64,000 bases of DNA from Candidatus Desulfovibrio gallistercoris (GCA_019118745.1 DWYJ01000106.1:1-64000); one strand, 5' to 3'; positions 27,001 through 35,128 are shown, numbered from the stretch's first letter. Notes: generated by a model from the letters alone, not told the origin. Made by a program: numbers and translations.

Positions 27001-27673
27001 TGAATGGGACGCCTCCGCCCTTTGGAGCGGATTCCTGTGGACTGCCAGATTTTATCCCGATCTGTTCATGGAGTTCTGGTCCTCCTTTGTCGCCTGCAGC
27101 AGGCATTATGTCGAGCTGGGAGCGTTGGGAAGGCAGTACGTCCAGTTGGCAACGCTCATTGCCATCGAACGAATGGACGATTTTCCATCGGAAGATTGTG
27201 CAACCATCTTCAACTCTGTGCCTGTTGAAGCTCTGCCTGACGCACTGGACTGGCTGGAGGACAGTATCAAACGGATGGAGGAAGAGCACAGGGCTGCCTG
27301 CGTGCTCGATCGGGTAATTCCCTTTTTTCATGACTGCTGGCCCAAGGACAGGCGGTACATGACACCAGAGATTTCCGGTGGGCTTGCCGCACTTTGTCTT
27401 GTTTCTCCGGCGGCTTTTCCAGCCATCTGGGAGGCGTGCAGGCACAACATCGGGCCAGTCTCCCCATTGCGCTCTATCCTGTTCAGGCTGCAACAGTGCG
27501 GCATTTGCCGCTCGTTACCGCGTGAGGCTCTGGACTTTCTTGACAAGATTTGCGGTGGCGGTGCCCCCTTTTCTGGTCGGCATCTCGGTGAATGCCTTGC
27601 CGAACTGCGAGAGGCCGAACCGGAGCTCGGCAATACCGCTGTCTTTGCCCGCCTGACTTCCCTTGCGTCCTGA
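24053..27673 (+). CDS. Large SIR2-domain antiphage-type protein
   Basis: This 1206-aa protein opens with a SIR2-like NAD-binding domain: VFFCGAGISMPAGLPDF (about residue 24), ITTNFDRLF (about 124), IVYLHG (about 162) and VGYSLGD (about 215). These are the hallmarks of defence SIR2 enzymes that destroy NAD+ when phage is sensed. After about residue 300 there is a roughly 900-aa helical region with many Trp and acidic residues and no motif I know, similar in size and position to the DUF4020-type sensor part of other large sirtuins. It sits directly after BREX with its own leader, as in many defence islands. NADase activity and triggers are inferred. Confidence 0.8.
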   Translation: MQFIPHGPDIPNDMLQAHEEGRLVFFCGAGISMPAGLPDFSQLVDNVCEKIGTHLQEPEKKAFDNGLYDRALMLLERRLPGGAEQMRKAMWECLQPPLSDHLDLKTHEALLALGRDRAGMLRLITTNFDRLFIQAASQAGHDVAHLAAPQLPVPRNERWNGIVYLHGLLPERRDDNMTLKNLVVTSGDFGLAYLHDRWAARFVSEMLRTYNICFVGYSLGDAILRYMVDALAALQLETGTEGMNCWALAENGASSREQWEAKGVKPILYKEGRHDLLHRTLHAWAAHYRDGLQAKAAIISRNAPLPPDTGTEEDDFVGRVLWALSDPSGAPAEHFAQLDPPPPLEWLLEAFYRKNSPLAPILSDSAPPGRKIMRKLFPWVVRHAHDPRLLLWILRQEEQQQVRWRELFRGIRLDDIGKETDLTEDDKAYLRNVFALFRNGWIIGRNMTLTDLPPEEEAQRLSACLSLRQALVPYLVLRKGIQEQIENVSSPRTITHFWPEIILADDASLLFESDFLEKWRIILPDLAEPVQQHLLDALNMLEELAPKTVNGRRDFSIFCFPSISQHEQNWDHSARALLMHLLREAWKSLHQQNPTAAISMAESWFGKPYPTFKRFALYAAAQDGVIAPARWVDWLRQDNGYWLWISETRREVCRLLVLQGHSLGTVLREQLEEGILAGPPRDIFREDMSEEEYQGYTQYLSWLLLKKLSQNCSLSSHARSRLEQIEQEEPRLRREPDEQEEFPVWVGSPQDAASSPVAISALPQTCDGIVRWVKKNDLYFSRREQWRQLCRERGQNCLQALQRLSRENIFPREFWWDAVQIWTEAISKPAFHQELLDWFLYLPDNMLLQLAESCSWWLVRCAKSNLLVGSAQFIDLCHKLLFLSYPEKISRYSDSSDIVNQALSSPQGNTALALLHIWDNNGLRDNAGLVEPYRTLLTELCDRHEPLPIHAHVFLGRYAITLYRVDRGWTEEYLLPLFDWQQNEWDASALWSGFLWTARFYPDLFMEFWSSFVACSRHYVELGALGRQYVQLATLIAIERMDDFPSEDCATIFNSVPVEALPDALDWLEDSIKRMEEEHRAACVLDRVIPFFHDCWPKDRRYMTPEISGGLAALCLVSPAAFPAIWEACRHNIGPVSPLRSILFRLQQCGICRSLPREALDFLDKICGGGAPFSGRHLGECLAELREAEPELGNTAVFARLTSLAS

Positions 27674-27864
27674 TGCGCTGGCAACCAACGGGAGGCCGGA
27701 ATACTGCGGCAGGCAGGGGAACACGCGAGAACGGCCTTGCGCGGATGGTATCGATCATCCCCGCATCTGGGCACGGCAACAACGCACAGCCCGTGTCATC
27801 CACTCCATTTCACAGCTATATTACCATAGTGAAACGACAGACTTTCATGTCGAAAACAACGGCA

Positions 27865-27898
27865 GACAGCGCCTTGTCCCTCGGGACAGGGCGCTGTC
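27865..27898. promoter_or_regulatory. Strong hairpin in the erf leader
   Basis: Arms GACAGCGCCTTGTCCC (27865-27880) and GGGACAGGGCGCTGTC (27883-27898) pair almost perfectly. The hairpin ends 8 nt before the ribosome binding site GGGAGG of the ERF gene. It is followed only by CGCGTTTT, so it could be a weak terminator, an attenuator or an mRNA-stabilising leader. Confidence 0.6.
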
Positions 27899-27916
27899 CG
27901 CGTTTTGGGAGGTCGT

Positions 27917-28630
27917 ATGCAGGAAATGAATTCCCCGGAAATCACCCGACTGGCAAAGGCGCTGCTTGCGGTACAGCGCGAACTTGTCCCGGCAAGCAAG
28001 GATGCCACCAACCCTTTTACCCGCAGCCGTTACGCAACCCTCAATTCCGTCATGGAAGCCTGCCGGGAGGCTTTGCTGACGCACGGCATCTGGCTGACGC
28101 AGCTTCCCGTCCCGGCTCCCCCGGAGCTGGGGCCGGGGCATATCGGTCTGCTGACCAAGCTCACTCATGCCGAATCCGGGCAATGGCAAGGCTCGCTGAC
28201 GGTCGTACCCCTGCCCAAAGCCGATCCGCAGGGCATGGGCAGCGCCATTACCTACGCCCGTCGCTACGCGCTGACGGCCATGCTGGGCATGATCACGGAA
28301 GATGATGACGGCGAAGGCGCAAGGGCCGGCACACAAACCTCGACCCGCCGCGAACAACCTCCCCGCACCGCGACGGAACCACGGCCTGCGCAACGGAGCA
28401 GAACCAGGGCAACCCGCTCACAAGCTGGAGAAAAGAGCGAGCCGCCGGACGCCACCGGGCCGTTGCCGCCACTTGAGGGTGTTGCCTACCAGCGGGTCAC
28501 GGCGCAGGACGGACGTCCCTGCATCGTGGCGACGGGCAATACCCAGCCCCGCCGGGAAATCCTGAGCGGAGCGGGCTTCCGCTGGGATGCCCGGCGCGGA
28601 CTCTGGTGGAAATATGACGATGCCGCCTGA
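27917..28630 (+). CDS. erf: ERF-family single-strand annealing protein
   Basis: This 237-aa protein matches ERF-type recombinases, which anneal complementary single strands in phage and plasmid recombination. Residues about 1-135 form the ERF core: LAVQRELVPASKDATNPF near the start and GMGSAITYARRYALTAMLG at about 108-126, the most conserved family segment. Then comes a Pro/Arg/Thr-rich linker and a C-terminal module ending FRWDARRGLWWKY, which resembles a small DUF-type tail found on ssDNA-associated proteins. ATG 27917 has GGGAGG. It opens a module with a Cas4-like nuclease downstream, a common annealer-plus-exonuclease pairing. Confidence 0.85.
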   Translation: MQEMNSPEITRLAKALLAVQRELVPASKDATNPFTRSRYATLNSVMEACREALLTHGIWLTQLPVPAPPELGPGHIGLLTKLTHAESGQWQGSLTVVPLPKADPQGMGSAITYARRYALTAMLGMITEDDDGEGARAGTQTSTRREQPPRTATEPRPAQRSRTRATRSQAGEKSEPPDATGPLPPLEGVAYQRVTAQDGRPCIVATGNTQPRREILSGAGFRWDARRGLWWKYDDAA

Positions 28631-28650
28631 TGCCGCATCCCCTTCACACG

Positions 28651-28808
28651 TACCATTTACGCAACAAAAGCATTCTGCCTTTGCAAAAAGGCAAAACGCG
28701 AGATGGCGGCACTGTGCCGCCCGGTCATGCGTGAGCGGAAAAACCACGTGTTGTCCGCGAAACGACAGGCCGCATAGTTAAAAACCAAAGCGTTTCAACC
28801 GGAAAATG
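28651..28808 (+). repeat. Structured intergenic repeat, copy A
   Basis: This belongs to a family with copies at 39148-39293 (minus), 40486-40575 (minus, partial) and 54121-54262 (plus). Shared parts are a GGCAAAACGCG block, the stem GGCGGC-ACTGT-GCCGCC (28705-28721), a GCGG...CCGC stem and the tail AAAGCGTTTCAACCGGAAAA. It ends 18 bp before the start of the gene at 28826 and points the same way. Confidence 0.8.
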
Positions 28809-28825
28809 ATCAAGGAGAGGAAAAC

Positions 28826-29062
28826 ATGTCATCCCGAATACCTGTCCATTTCATGGGTATGGACGGCTGGGACAGGGCCGTCTTTGCCACGCCGGACCGG
28901 CGGCTGTTCTTCAAGTCCGTTGAACTGATGCCGCACCCGGATTTTCACAGCCTGCCCGAATCCGACAGGGAAGCTCTTCTCCGCTCCCTGCACGACACGG
29001 ACGGCCCTGACGGCGAACCCGGCTGGCCCGTCCCCAGGGAGGCCGTCCAATGGCTGCCCTGA
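28826..29062 (+). CDS. Small acidic protein of unknown function
   Basis: This 78-aa protein starts MSSRIPVHFMGMDGWDRAVF and is acidic overall. A strong AAGGAGAGG precedes ATG 28826. Its last codons overlap the start of the Cas4-like nuclease gene, so the two are likely co-translated. I do not recognise the family. The size, coupling and location between ERF and nuclease genes suggest an accessory subunit of the recombination module, or a protein that follows the mobile element. No catalytic motif is visible. Confidence 0.65.
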   Translation: MSSRIPVHFMGMDGWDRAVFATPDRRLFFKSVELMPHPDFHSLPESDREALLRSLHDTDGPDGEPGWPVPREAVQWLP

Positions 29063-30246
29063 CCCGACAAACCCCGCCTGATCCTCATCGCGGCAAGGCC
29101 CTGCTGGACATCTTCCGGCAGGGTCTTGTCCATGTGGCGCACGATCACACGGCGCGAACGCTCGGTCAGCGCGAAACCTATCTGGGCTTGAGCGAGCTTG
29201 CCCGCTTTGCGGAATGTCCCCGTGCCGCCGTAGCTGCCAAACTGTCGTCACTTCCGGCAGAGTTGCCGCGTCTGCTTACGCTGCAACGCGGTCACTGGTT
29301 CGAGCGTGGCGTGGCGGACAGCCTGTCCGCCCTCGGGATATCCCTCCTCAATCAGCTGGAAATCCGCTGCGAACAGGGGGAAATGCCCCTCGTTGCCCAT
29401 TGTGATCTTGTTCTGGTCTGGCAGCACCCCCGTCCCGCCGTGCGCATTCTGGAAATAAAAAGTACGGAAACCCTGCCCGTCAGTCCCCATGCCGCCCATG
29501 AACGGCAAATCCTCGGACAGACGGCCATGCTGCAACAGTGCTGGCACCTGCCTGTCTTTTGCCTGCGGGATGCCGGCGGTCACCCTGTCGGCGATCCCGT
29601 GTCCTTTCCCCGCCTCTGCCGGGCGCTGCTGAACATCGCTCTGCCCGATGACGTGGAACAGGTGGATATGGAAGGCTGGCTGCTTTGCCTCTCCATGCGG
29701 GACGCCGTGAGCTTCGGACCGTATGCGCTCCCCGCAACGGACGGCAAGGCCGTCCTGCGGCAGCTGCGGCAGGAGGCGGCCCTTTTCCGGCAGCATGTCC
29801 TTTCCTGCCGTGCGGGCGGATCGCTGGATGCGGTGCCGCATGCTCGGGGATTTCATCCGCTCTGTTCCGTCTGCGATCATGCAGCGGACTGTCCGAAGTT
29901 TCCTACGGGCGACACGCAACCCCAATGGGAGCCGCTTCTTGTGAAGCTGGCGGAACTTCGGACACAGCGGAACAGTCTGGAAACGACCATCAGGGAAGGG
30001 GAAGCCACCTTACGGCAGGCCTTTCGGCTTTCCGGCACCCGGGACTGGATCCGCGCGGGCGCGTACCGCTTTCGGGAAGGGAGGACTGCCGGGCCAAGAC
30101 GTCTGCAACGGGAAAGGCTGTATGCCGAGTTGAAGATGATCCTCCACCACGCCGGTCTGGACGATGTGGACGTGGAGGCGCTTCTGAGCCGTTGCGAGCA
30201 GGAAGGGAAGCCCGGCACACGACTTTTCATCAACAGGATATCCTGA
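29050..30246 (+). CDS. Cas4/RecB-like PD-(D/E)XK nuclease
   Basis: This 398-aa protein has the RecB/Cas4-type nuclease core: ECPRAAVAAKL with the first Cys (about residue 57), GHWFERGVADSL (about 80), VAHCDLVLVW with the metal Asp (about 118) and LEIKST as the E-x-K motif (about 138). A C-terminal group of Cys residues (LCSVCDHAADCPKF, about 275-288), with the early Cys, suggests a 4Fe-4S cluster as in Cas4 and AddB. A coiled segment and a basic tail follow. The role is probably 5'-3' or 3'-5' end resection feeding the ERF annealer. No CRISPR array is present, so it is not an adaptation nuclease. Confidence 0.8.
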   Translation: MAALTRQTPPDPHRGKALLDIFRQGLVHVAHDHTARTLGQRETYLGLSELARFAECPRAAVAAKLSSLPAELPRLLTLQRGHWFERGVADSLSALGISLLNQLEIRCEQGEMPLVAHCDLVLVWQHPRPAVRILEIKSTETLPVSPHAAHERQILGQTAMLQQCWHLPVFCLRDAGGHPVGDPVSFPRLCRALLNIALPDDVEQVDMEGWLLCLSMRDAVSFGPYALPATDGKAVLRQLRQEAALFRQHVLSCRAGGSLDAVPHARGFHPLCSVCDHAADCPKFPTGDTQPQWEPLLVKLAELRTQRNSLETTIREGEATLRQAFRLSGTRDWIRAGAYRFREGRTAGPRRLQRERLYAELKMILHHAGLDDVDVEALLSRCEQEGKPGTRLFINRIS

Positions 30247-30260
30247 AAGGAGGACCTTGC

Positions 30261-30671
30261 ATGGGATATTATTCGGAAGTGGGCCTTGCGCTGACAGCGA
30301 AAGGCCATGAAAAACTGACTTCGGCTCTGGCAGCCGAAACGGATGACGCCGTGCGGCATGACGTAACAAGCCTGCTGCAACATGCCGATCGTCAATACGG
30401 CATCCCCGGCGGGGAACATGCCTGGTACTGGAGCTGGCTCAAGTGGTACCCGGATTTTCGGGAAGTGGCGTGGCTGGAAACGCTGCTGCACACGCTGGAA
30501 CATGCGGATTGGCACTTCATTCGCATTGGGGAGGACCATGACGATTGTACCGTGGCGGGTGGTTATGCGGACAATTCCTTCGGTATGGAACTGAGCCGGG
30601 GCATCCTGCTTGCCGAGCCGCCTGCCTCTCCCGCCGGGGTGGGTACTGCCGCGCCGCATGCGGCGGCTTGA
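30261..30671 (+). CDS. Conserved-looking plasmid/phage protein of unknown function
   Basis: This 136-aa protein begins MGYYSEVGLALTAKGHEKL and contains a Trp/Tyr-rich middle (HAWYWSWLKWYPDFREVAWL). Proteins starting MGYY.. of this size are common in phage and plasmid recombination modules, but the function is unknown to me. ATG 30261 has a near-perfect AAGGAGG. Its last 109 bp overlap, on the opposite strand, the end of the RHH-ParE fusion, so one of the two 3' ends may be a rearrangement product. Confidence 0.7.
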   Translation: MGYYSEVGLALTAKGHEKLTSALAAETDDAVRHDVTSLLQHADRQYGIPGGEHAWYWSWLKWYPDFREVAWLETLLHTLEHADWHFIRIGEDHDDCTVAGGYADNSFGMELSRGILLAEPPASPAGVGTAAPHAAA

Positions 30672-31024
30672 GAAATCGCGGCATCCAGCTCACATGCCGC
30701 ATCAGCATTATCGGCCGCAATGTTGTCGAAAATCTCCTCGCGACGCCTGACGGCATGGGCAGTCCATACCGCCCGCGCCATCAGGCCCCCGGCACGCAGC
30801 GCGGAGCGTCGAGCCGAAAAGGAGCGTTCCACGTCATCGGCAGGGGGGATGTTGCCCCGTGCGGCATCATCCCGACCGGCTTTGATCTCTGCCTGCCATT
30901 CCAGCCCCTCAAGATATCTGTAGCTGGCTTCCTGCAGGATGGCCTTGCGGGAAAGCGACAAGTCACTTGCCACGGCATCAATGCGGGCCGGTGCAGCCTC
31001 ATTGAGGAATACCTGCGCCTGCAT
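30563..31024 (-). CDS. RHH antitoxin fused to a truncated ParE-like toxin
   Basis: Residues 1-75 (from ATG 31024) read like a ribbon-helix-helix antitoxin (QVFLNEAAPARIDAVASDL...). Without any stop, the frame continues into MARAVWTAHAVRRREEIFDNI, the typical start of a ParE/RelE toxin. Only about 45 toxin residues remain before the sequence runs into the 3' part of the opposite gene, so the toxin lacks its catalytic or gyrase-binding end. The antitoxin may still bind DNA: a palindromic operator candidate lies just upstream. Alternatively the ORF is a decayed remnant. The minus strand is the only strand with this reading, opposed to the surrounding operon. Confidence 0.55.
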   Translation of the reverse strand: MQAQVFLNEAAPARIDAVASDLSLSRKAILQEASYRYLEGLEWQAEIKAGRDDAARGNIPPADDVERSFSARRSALRAGGLMARAVWTAHAVRRREEIFDNIAADNADAACELDAAISQAAACGAAVPTPAGEAGGSASRMPRLSSIPKELSA

Positions 31025-31040
31025 GCTTTCTCTCACGTTT

Positions 31041-31062
31041 TCACACTGTTACCAATGTGAAC
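31041..31062. promoter_or_regulatory. Palindromic operator candidate for the RHH protein
   Basis: TTCACACTG-TTAC-CAATGTGAA is a 9-bp-arm palindrome with one mismatch. It lies 17 bp upstream of the RHH protein's start and 48 bp upstream of the divergent CobS-like gene, so autoregulation could affect both directions. Confidence 0.5.
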
Positions 31063-31109
31063 GGCTTCTCGTCAAACGGGAGGCCGTTTACGCTTTCAGG
31101 AGTTGCTCC

Positions 31110-32429
31110 ATGCCTACACTTCAGGAAGAACTCTCCCGCCTGCAACCCGTGGACTGTGACGCGGGTCTGGTTTTCGGCGGCAAGGCCTCGGGAACCGTCG
31201 TGCGGGGATACGCCGACGCCACCGCGCTCACGCCGCGTATCGATCCGCATTTCCGCTTCCCCGAAGCAAGCCGGGACGTGATCGTCTGGTTCATCGCTCC
31301 GGAAGATCCCCTCTACCTCTTCGGCCCTACCGGCTGCGGCAAAAGCAGCTGCATCAGACAGCTTGCCGCCCGTTTGAAATATCCCGTCTTTGAAGTGACG
31401 GGACATGGCCGCCTGGAATTTGCCGATCTGGTCGGCCATCTGAGCCTGAAAGACGGCAGCATGACCTATGAATACGGCCCGCTTGCCTTGGCCATGCGCT
31501 ACGGCGGGCTGTTCCTGTTCAACGAAATGGACGTCATCGCGCCGGATGTGGCCGCCGGACTGCACGGCGTGCTGGACGGTTGCCCGCTGTGCATCCCCGA
31601 AAACGGCGGCGAGCTCATCGTGCCGCATCCGCTCTTTCGCTTTGCGGCCACGGCCAATACCAACGGCGGGGGCGATACGACCGGCCTCTATCAGGGTACG
31701 CAACGGCAGAACCTTGCCTTTGCCGACCGCTTCCTCCTGTGTGAGATAAGTTATCCCGACGCCTCGGTGGAAGAGGAACTTCTCCGGGAACGCTTCCCCA
31801 CACTGCCGCCGCAGCTCTGTCGGAGCATGGTGGACTATGCCAACGAGATCCGACGGCAGTTCATGGGGGATCGGGCGGACGGCGGGCTTGTCCATGCCGT
31901 GGAAGTCACCTTTTCCACGCGCAGCCTGCTGCGCTGGGCGGATCTCACCATCCGCTATCAGCCGCTGGCACGGCACGGCATCCAGCCCATCACCTATGCC
32001 CTTGACCGGGCGCTGGCCTTCCGGGCCGGACGCGAGACCCGGGCCATGCTGCATGAGCTGGCCCAGCGCATGTTCCCCCAGGCCGGTGAATCCTCCCCGT
32101 CCACCGCAGGGGAGAGCCCGCTTTCCGGTGACGCGGCCATACGCTTTCTTGCCGATGGTCTGGACGGTGTTGACGCCGGCCATTGTCCAAAGATTCATCT
32201 GCGCAAGACGGGGCATGGGCCGCAGGGCGTCACAAGCAAGGACTGGTGCGGCGAAGCCCGGCCCGACGGCATGTATCTGCGTTTCGGGCGGACCGGTAGC
32301 GGTGGGCAAGGCCGTTTTGTGGCGGCGGATGCCTGCTGTCGTCAGGATCCGGTGTGTGAGCTGCGCCGGCGGGCAGCCCGTAAGCTGCGTGACGGCTATG
32401 TGCTCATCCATTCGGAAAACATGCGCTGA
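31110..32429 (+). CDS. CobS-like MoxR-type AAA+ ATPase
   Basis: This 439-aa AAA+ protein has Walker A LFGPTGCGKSSCIRQL (about residue 70), Walker B GGLFLFNEMDVI (about 134), FRFAATANTNGGGD as sensor-1 region (about 177) and a C-terminal domain with several Cys. It resembles CobS of cobaltochelatase and CbbQ/MoxR ATPases, which work with a VWA protein. ATG 31110 has CAGGAG upstream; the frame is open further back. The next two genes, DUF3150 and a VWA protein, complete a trio I know from plasmids and integrative elements. No cobalamin genes are nearby, so a chaperone-like remodelling role on DNA or protein is more likely. Confidence 0.82.
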   Translation: MPTLQEELSRLQPVDCDAGLVFGGKASGTVVRGYADATALTPRIDPHFRFPEASRDVIVWFIAPEDPLYLFGPTGCGKSSCIRQLAARLKYPVFEVTGHGRLEFADLVGHLSLKDGSMTYEYGPLALAMRYGGLFLFNEMDVIAPDVAAGLHGVLDGCPLCIPENGGELIVPHPLFRFAATANTNGGGDTTGLYQGTQRQNLAFADRFLLCEISYPDASVEEELLRERFPTLPPQLCRSMVDYANEIRRQFMGDRADGGLVHAVEVTFSTRSLLRWADLTIRYQPLARHGIQPITYALDRALAFRAGRETRAMLHELAQRMFPQAGESSPSTAGESPLSGDAAIRFLADGLDGVDAGHCPKIHLRKTGHGPQGVTSKDWCGEARPDGMYLRFGRTGSGGQGRFVAADACCRQDPVCELRRRAARKLRDGYVLIHSENMR

Positions 32430-32477
32430 ATCGACTCCGCAAATCGAGAAACTTCAACCCCTCTTCAGGGAGGAACC

Positions 32478-33500
32478 ATGACACACCTTCTTTCCGACAT
32501 TCGCATTCTGGATGAATTGCTGGCACTGCATCTGGATATCCGTCTCTGGTCCGCCAGACGAAAGATGAGCGTGGAGGACTTCGGCGGGGCAAAGCTGCCG
32601 CCGGAGGACCTTGCCTCGCTCGGTTCCAAGCGCATCGCCGATCCGGAAACGCTGCGCATCTTCGGCACGCTCAAGGCACGGGCCTTTTCCCATCTGGACA
32701 GGCACGGAGTTCGCTTCCTCTCCGGCTGGGCCATTCCCGAGGACAAGGCCGGAGACATCGTGCAGGAGCTTGTTCGTCTCCGCGACGAATTCCAGCAGGC
32801 CAAGGAAGCCTTTCTGGCCAACTACGACTCGTCCATCCGGGACTGGGTGGACAGACACAGCCAATGGGGCGACATCATCCGCCATTCCACGGTCGGCCCC
32901 GACTATGTACGGGCACGGCTTTCGTTTCGCTGGCAGATGTACAAGGTCGCGCCGCTGATGCGGCATGATACGGAACAGGCCGTACTGGAAGCCGGTCTCA
33001 TGGAGGAAGTGCAGGGCCTGGGCAATACTCTGCTGGCCGAAGTCACCCGCCATGCCGACGACATGTGGCGAAGAGTCTACGAAGGCCGCACGGAGGTGAC
33101 CCACAAGGCCCTTTCCCCCCTGCGAACGCTGCATGAAAAGCTCACCGGGCTTTCCTTCGTGGAACCCCATGTGGCCCCCATCGCCGATATCATCCGTTCC
33201 GCATTGGATCGGATGCCCGGCAGGGGCCCCATCGGCGGAACCGATCTACTGCTCTTGCAGGGGCTGGTCTGCCTGCTTCGCGACAGCCGCTTGCTTGTGG
33301 AACATGCGCGAAAGCTCATGGCCGGACAGGGAACCATGTCCGTACTGGACAGCCTGCTGACGTTCAACGACATGCCGCAACCGGATTCCCCGTCAGAGGC
33401 CGCCCTCCTTCAGCCGGACGAGCTGGAGGAAGCTCCTCTGCTGTCGGAAATACCGCCGCTTTCCCGTGGACTGTCCATACCGGGCATGGGGTTGTGGTGA
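32478..33500 (+). CDS. DUF3150-family protein
   Basis: This 340-aa protein matches the DUF3150 pattern: an N-terminal LDIRLWSARRKMSVEDFGG, the helical middle (FSHLDRHGVRFLSGWAIPED...) and a long coiled region with no catalytic motif. DUF3150 proteins are found next to CobS-like ATPases and VWA proteins on plasmids; their function is unknown. ATG 32478 follows GGAGG. The TGA stop overlaps the next ATG (TGATG), so the two are coupled. A bridging subunit between the ATPase and the VWA protein is a reasonable guess by analogy with MoxR-VWA systems. Confidence 0.8.
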   Translation: MTHLLSDIRILDELLALHLDIRLWSARRKMSVEDFGGAKLPPEDLASLGSKRIADPETLRIFGTLKARAFSHLDRHGVRFLSGWAIPEDKAGDIVQELVRLRDEFQQAKEAFLANYDSSIRDWVDRHSQWGDIIRHSTVGPDYVRARLSFRWQMYKVAPLMRHDTEQAVLEAGLMEEVQGLGNTLLAEVTRHADDMWRRVYEGRTEVTHKALSPLRTLHEKLTGLSFVEPHVAPIADIIRSALDRMPGRGPIGGTDLLLLQGLVCLLRDSRLLVEHARKLMAGQGTMSVLDSLLTFNDMPQPDSPSEAALLQPDELEEAPLLSEIPPLSRGLSIPGMGLW

Positions 33501-35128
33501 TGCCGGGCAACAGAGATATCCTGCGTTGTCTGCCGCTGCTGGCTTCCGTTCTGGGCCGACGCTACGGCGTATCGGTACACGTCGGCGGCAATCGGGCCTG
33601 CACTGACGGAAAGACCATCCGTGTGCCATCGTTACCGATGGACGACAATGACGAATGGCTGGCGCTGGCACGGGGCTATCTGGATCACGAGGCCGCCCAT
33701 ATCCGGCATACGGACTTTGCCGCCATGCGGGAAGCACGTTTGGATGCCCTTACCGGCAATCTCTTCAATGCTCTGGAGGACTGGCGGGTAGAGAAATGTC
33801 TTTCAGCCATCTTTCCGGGCTGCCGCCGGAATCTGAACTGGCTGATACGCCGTTTCTTTACGGAACTGCCGAGGAAGGCCGGGGAGATTTCCCCGGCCTT
33901 CCTCGTTTCACGGCATGTCCTGCTGACGGTACGATCCTGGGATGTTCCCGAAGTGGCCGCCGCGCTCAAGGAATCCCACGCACAGCTGTTGAGGCTTGGC
34001 GAAAGTGCGGCACACCACGTTGAAAGCATTCTGGAGCAGGTGCGCATGCACTGCCCGGATACGGCAGCGGCCATTGTCTGGGCCCGCCGGCTGGCGGCCT
34101 GCGTTCCCTCGGGAACGGAAGCCTCACCGGAGGAATCCGGCAGGGGAAAGGACGTTACGCCTACTGAGTTTGCCGGGCCGTCACAGGAACACAACACAGG
34201 CCCCGGTTCTGCCGTGCAGACCGGCGACGCCCAGATGACGGACGCCTTGCCCGCAGGCAGGGAAGACATGGCCGCAAGAGAGTCAGAGGCTGGCGACGTC
34301 CTGCCGCCGCAGTTGGGCGAATGGCTGGAGGAACGCCTCTCTGCTCATGCACGCGATCATCCTTCGCAGGAAACGGAGGTGGCGGCCTGTCGTTCTCTTT
34401 GCGTTGACGCATTGTCGGAAACGGAGAAGTCATTGGCCCTGCGAAGCTCTCAGGCCCTTCGGGTGCGTCTGCACGGTCTGCTGCAGGCGCAGGCGGCACG
34501 GCGCTGCCGCCCGGCTCGGCATGGCCGCCTGCATGGTGGCAGCCTGCACCGTATCGCCACGGGGAACCCCCGGTTGTTCCTTTCGGAATGTCGGCGGCCC
34601 GCCCTGAATGCGGCGGTACATATCCTGCTGGACTGCAGCGGCAGCATGTCCGGCGAGGCCATGTGCCTTGCGCGGCAAGCCTGCTTTGCCGTTGCTGTCG
34701 CCCTGGACGGCATCAGGGGCGTCAATCCCGCCGTCACGGCCTTTCCCGCAGGACGCGGAACGAACGATGTCTTCCCGCTGCTGCGGCACGGCGAGCGCAT
34801 GACGGATCGTTTTGCCGTACATGCCGCAGGCGGCACGCCGCTGGGGCCTGCCCTCTGGCATGTCCTTCAGGCACTGCAAGCCCAGCCGGAAGAGCGAAAG
34901 ATCCTGCTTATCCTGACGGACGGCGTACCGGATGCCTTCCGTCCCTGTGAACTGGCCATCCACAGCGCGATCCGGCTCGGTGTGGAGGTTTGCGGCATCG
35001 GCATCCGGCATGCGGCCATTCGTCGACTGCTGCCGGACAGGAGCAACGTCATCAGCACGCTGACGGAACTGGCTCCGGCCATATTCCGTCTGCTGCAGAC
35101 ACATCTCCTGCAAGGAGACGACGCATGA
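33500..35128 (+). CDS. CobT-like VWA-domain protein
   Basis: This 542-aa protein has an N-terminal part containing HEAAHIRHTDF (about residue 61), a metallopeptidase-like H-E-x-x-H, and a C-terminal VWA domain from about 365 with the MIDAS motif LLDCSGSMSGEAM and a later TPLGPALWHV and ILTDGVPDAF. The middle is low-complexity and acidic. It resembles CobT of cobaltochelatase and the VWA partners of MoxR ATPases. ATG 33500 overlaps the previous stop; two upstream GTGs are also in frame. It presumably presents a target to the CobS-like ATPase. The HExxH may be structural. Confidence 0.82.
   Translation: MPGNRDILRCLPLLASVLGRRYGVSVHVGGNRACTDGKTIRVPSLPMDDNDEWLALARGYLDHEAAHIRHTDFAAMREARLDALTGNLFNALEDWRVEKCLSAIFPGCRRNLNWLIRRFFTELPRKAGEISPAFLVSRHVLLTVRSWDVPEVAAALKESHAQLLRLGESAAHHVESILEQVRMHCPDTAAAIVWARRLAACVPSGTEASPEESGRGKDVTPTEFAGPSQEHNTGPGSAVQTGDAQMTDALPAGREDMAARESEAGDVLPPQLGEWLEERLSAHARDHPSQETEVAACRSLCVDALSETEKSLALRSSQALRVRLHGLLQAQAARRCRPARHGRLHGGSLHRIATGNPRLFLSECRRPALNAAVHILLDCSGSMSGEAMCLARQACFAVAVALDGIRGVNPAVTAFPAGRGTNDVFPLLRHGERMTDRFAVHAAGGTPLGPALWHVLQALQAQPEERKILLILTDGVPDAFRPCELAIHSAIRLGVEVCGIGIRHAAIRRLLPDRSNVISTLTELAPAIFRLLQTHLLQGDDA

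Noticed and set aside
29050..30246. CRISPR adaptation role for the Cas4-like protein
   Set aside because: No CRISPR array, cas1 or cas2 is visible anywhere in the window; the ERF neighbour favours a recombination role.
31110..35128. Cobaltochelatase CobS/CobT assignment
   Set aside because: No CobN or cobalamin genes are nearby, and the intervening DUF3150 gene is typical of mobile elements.
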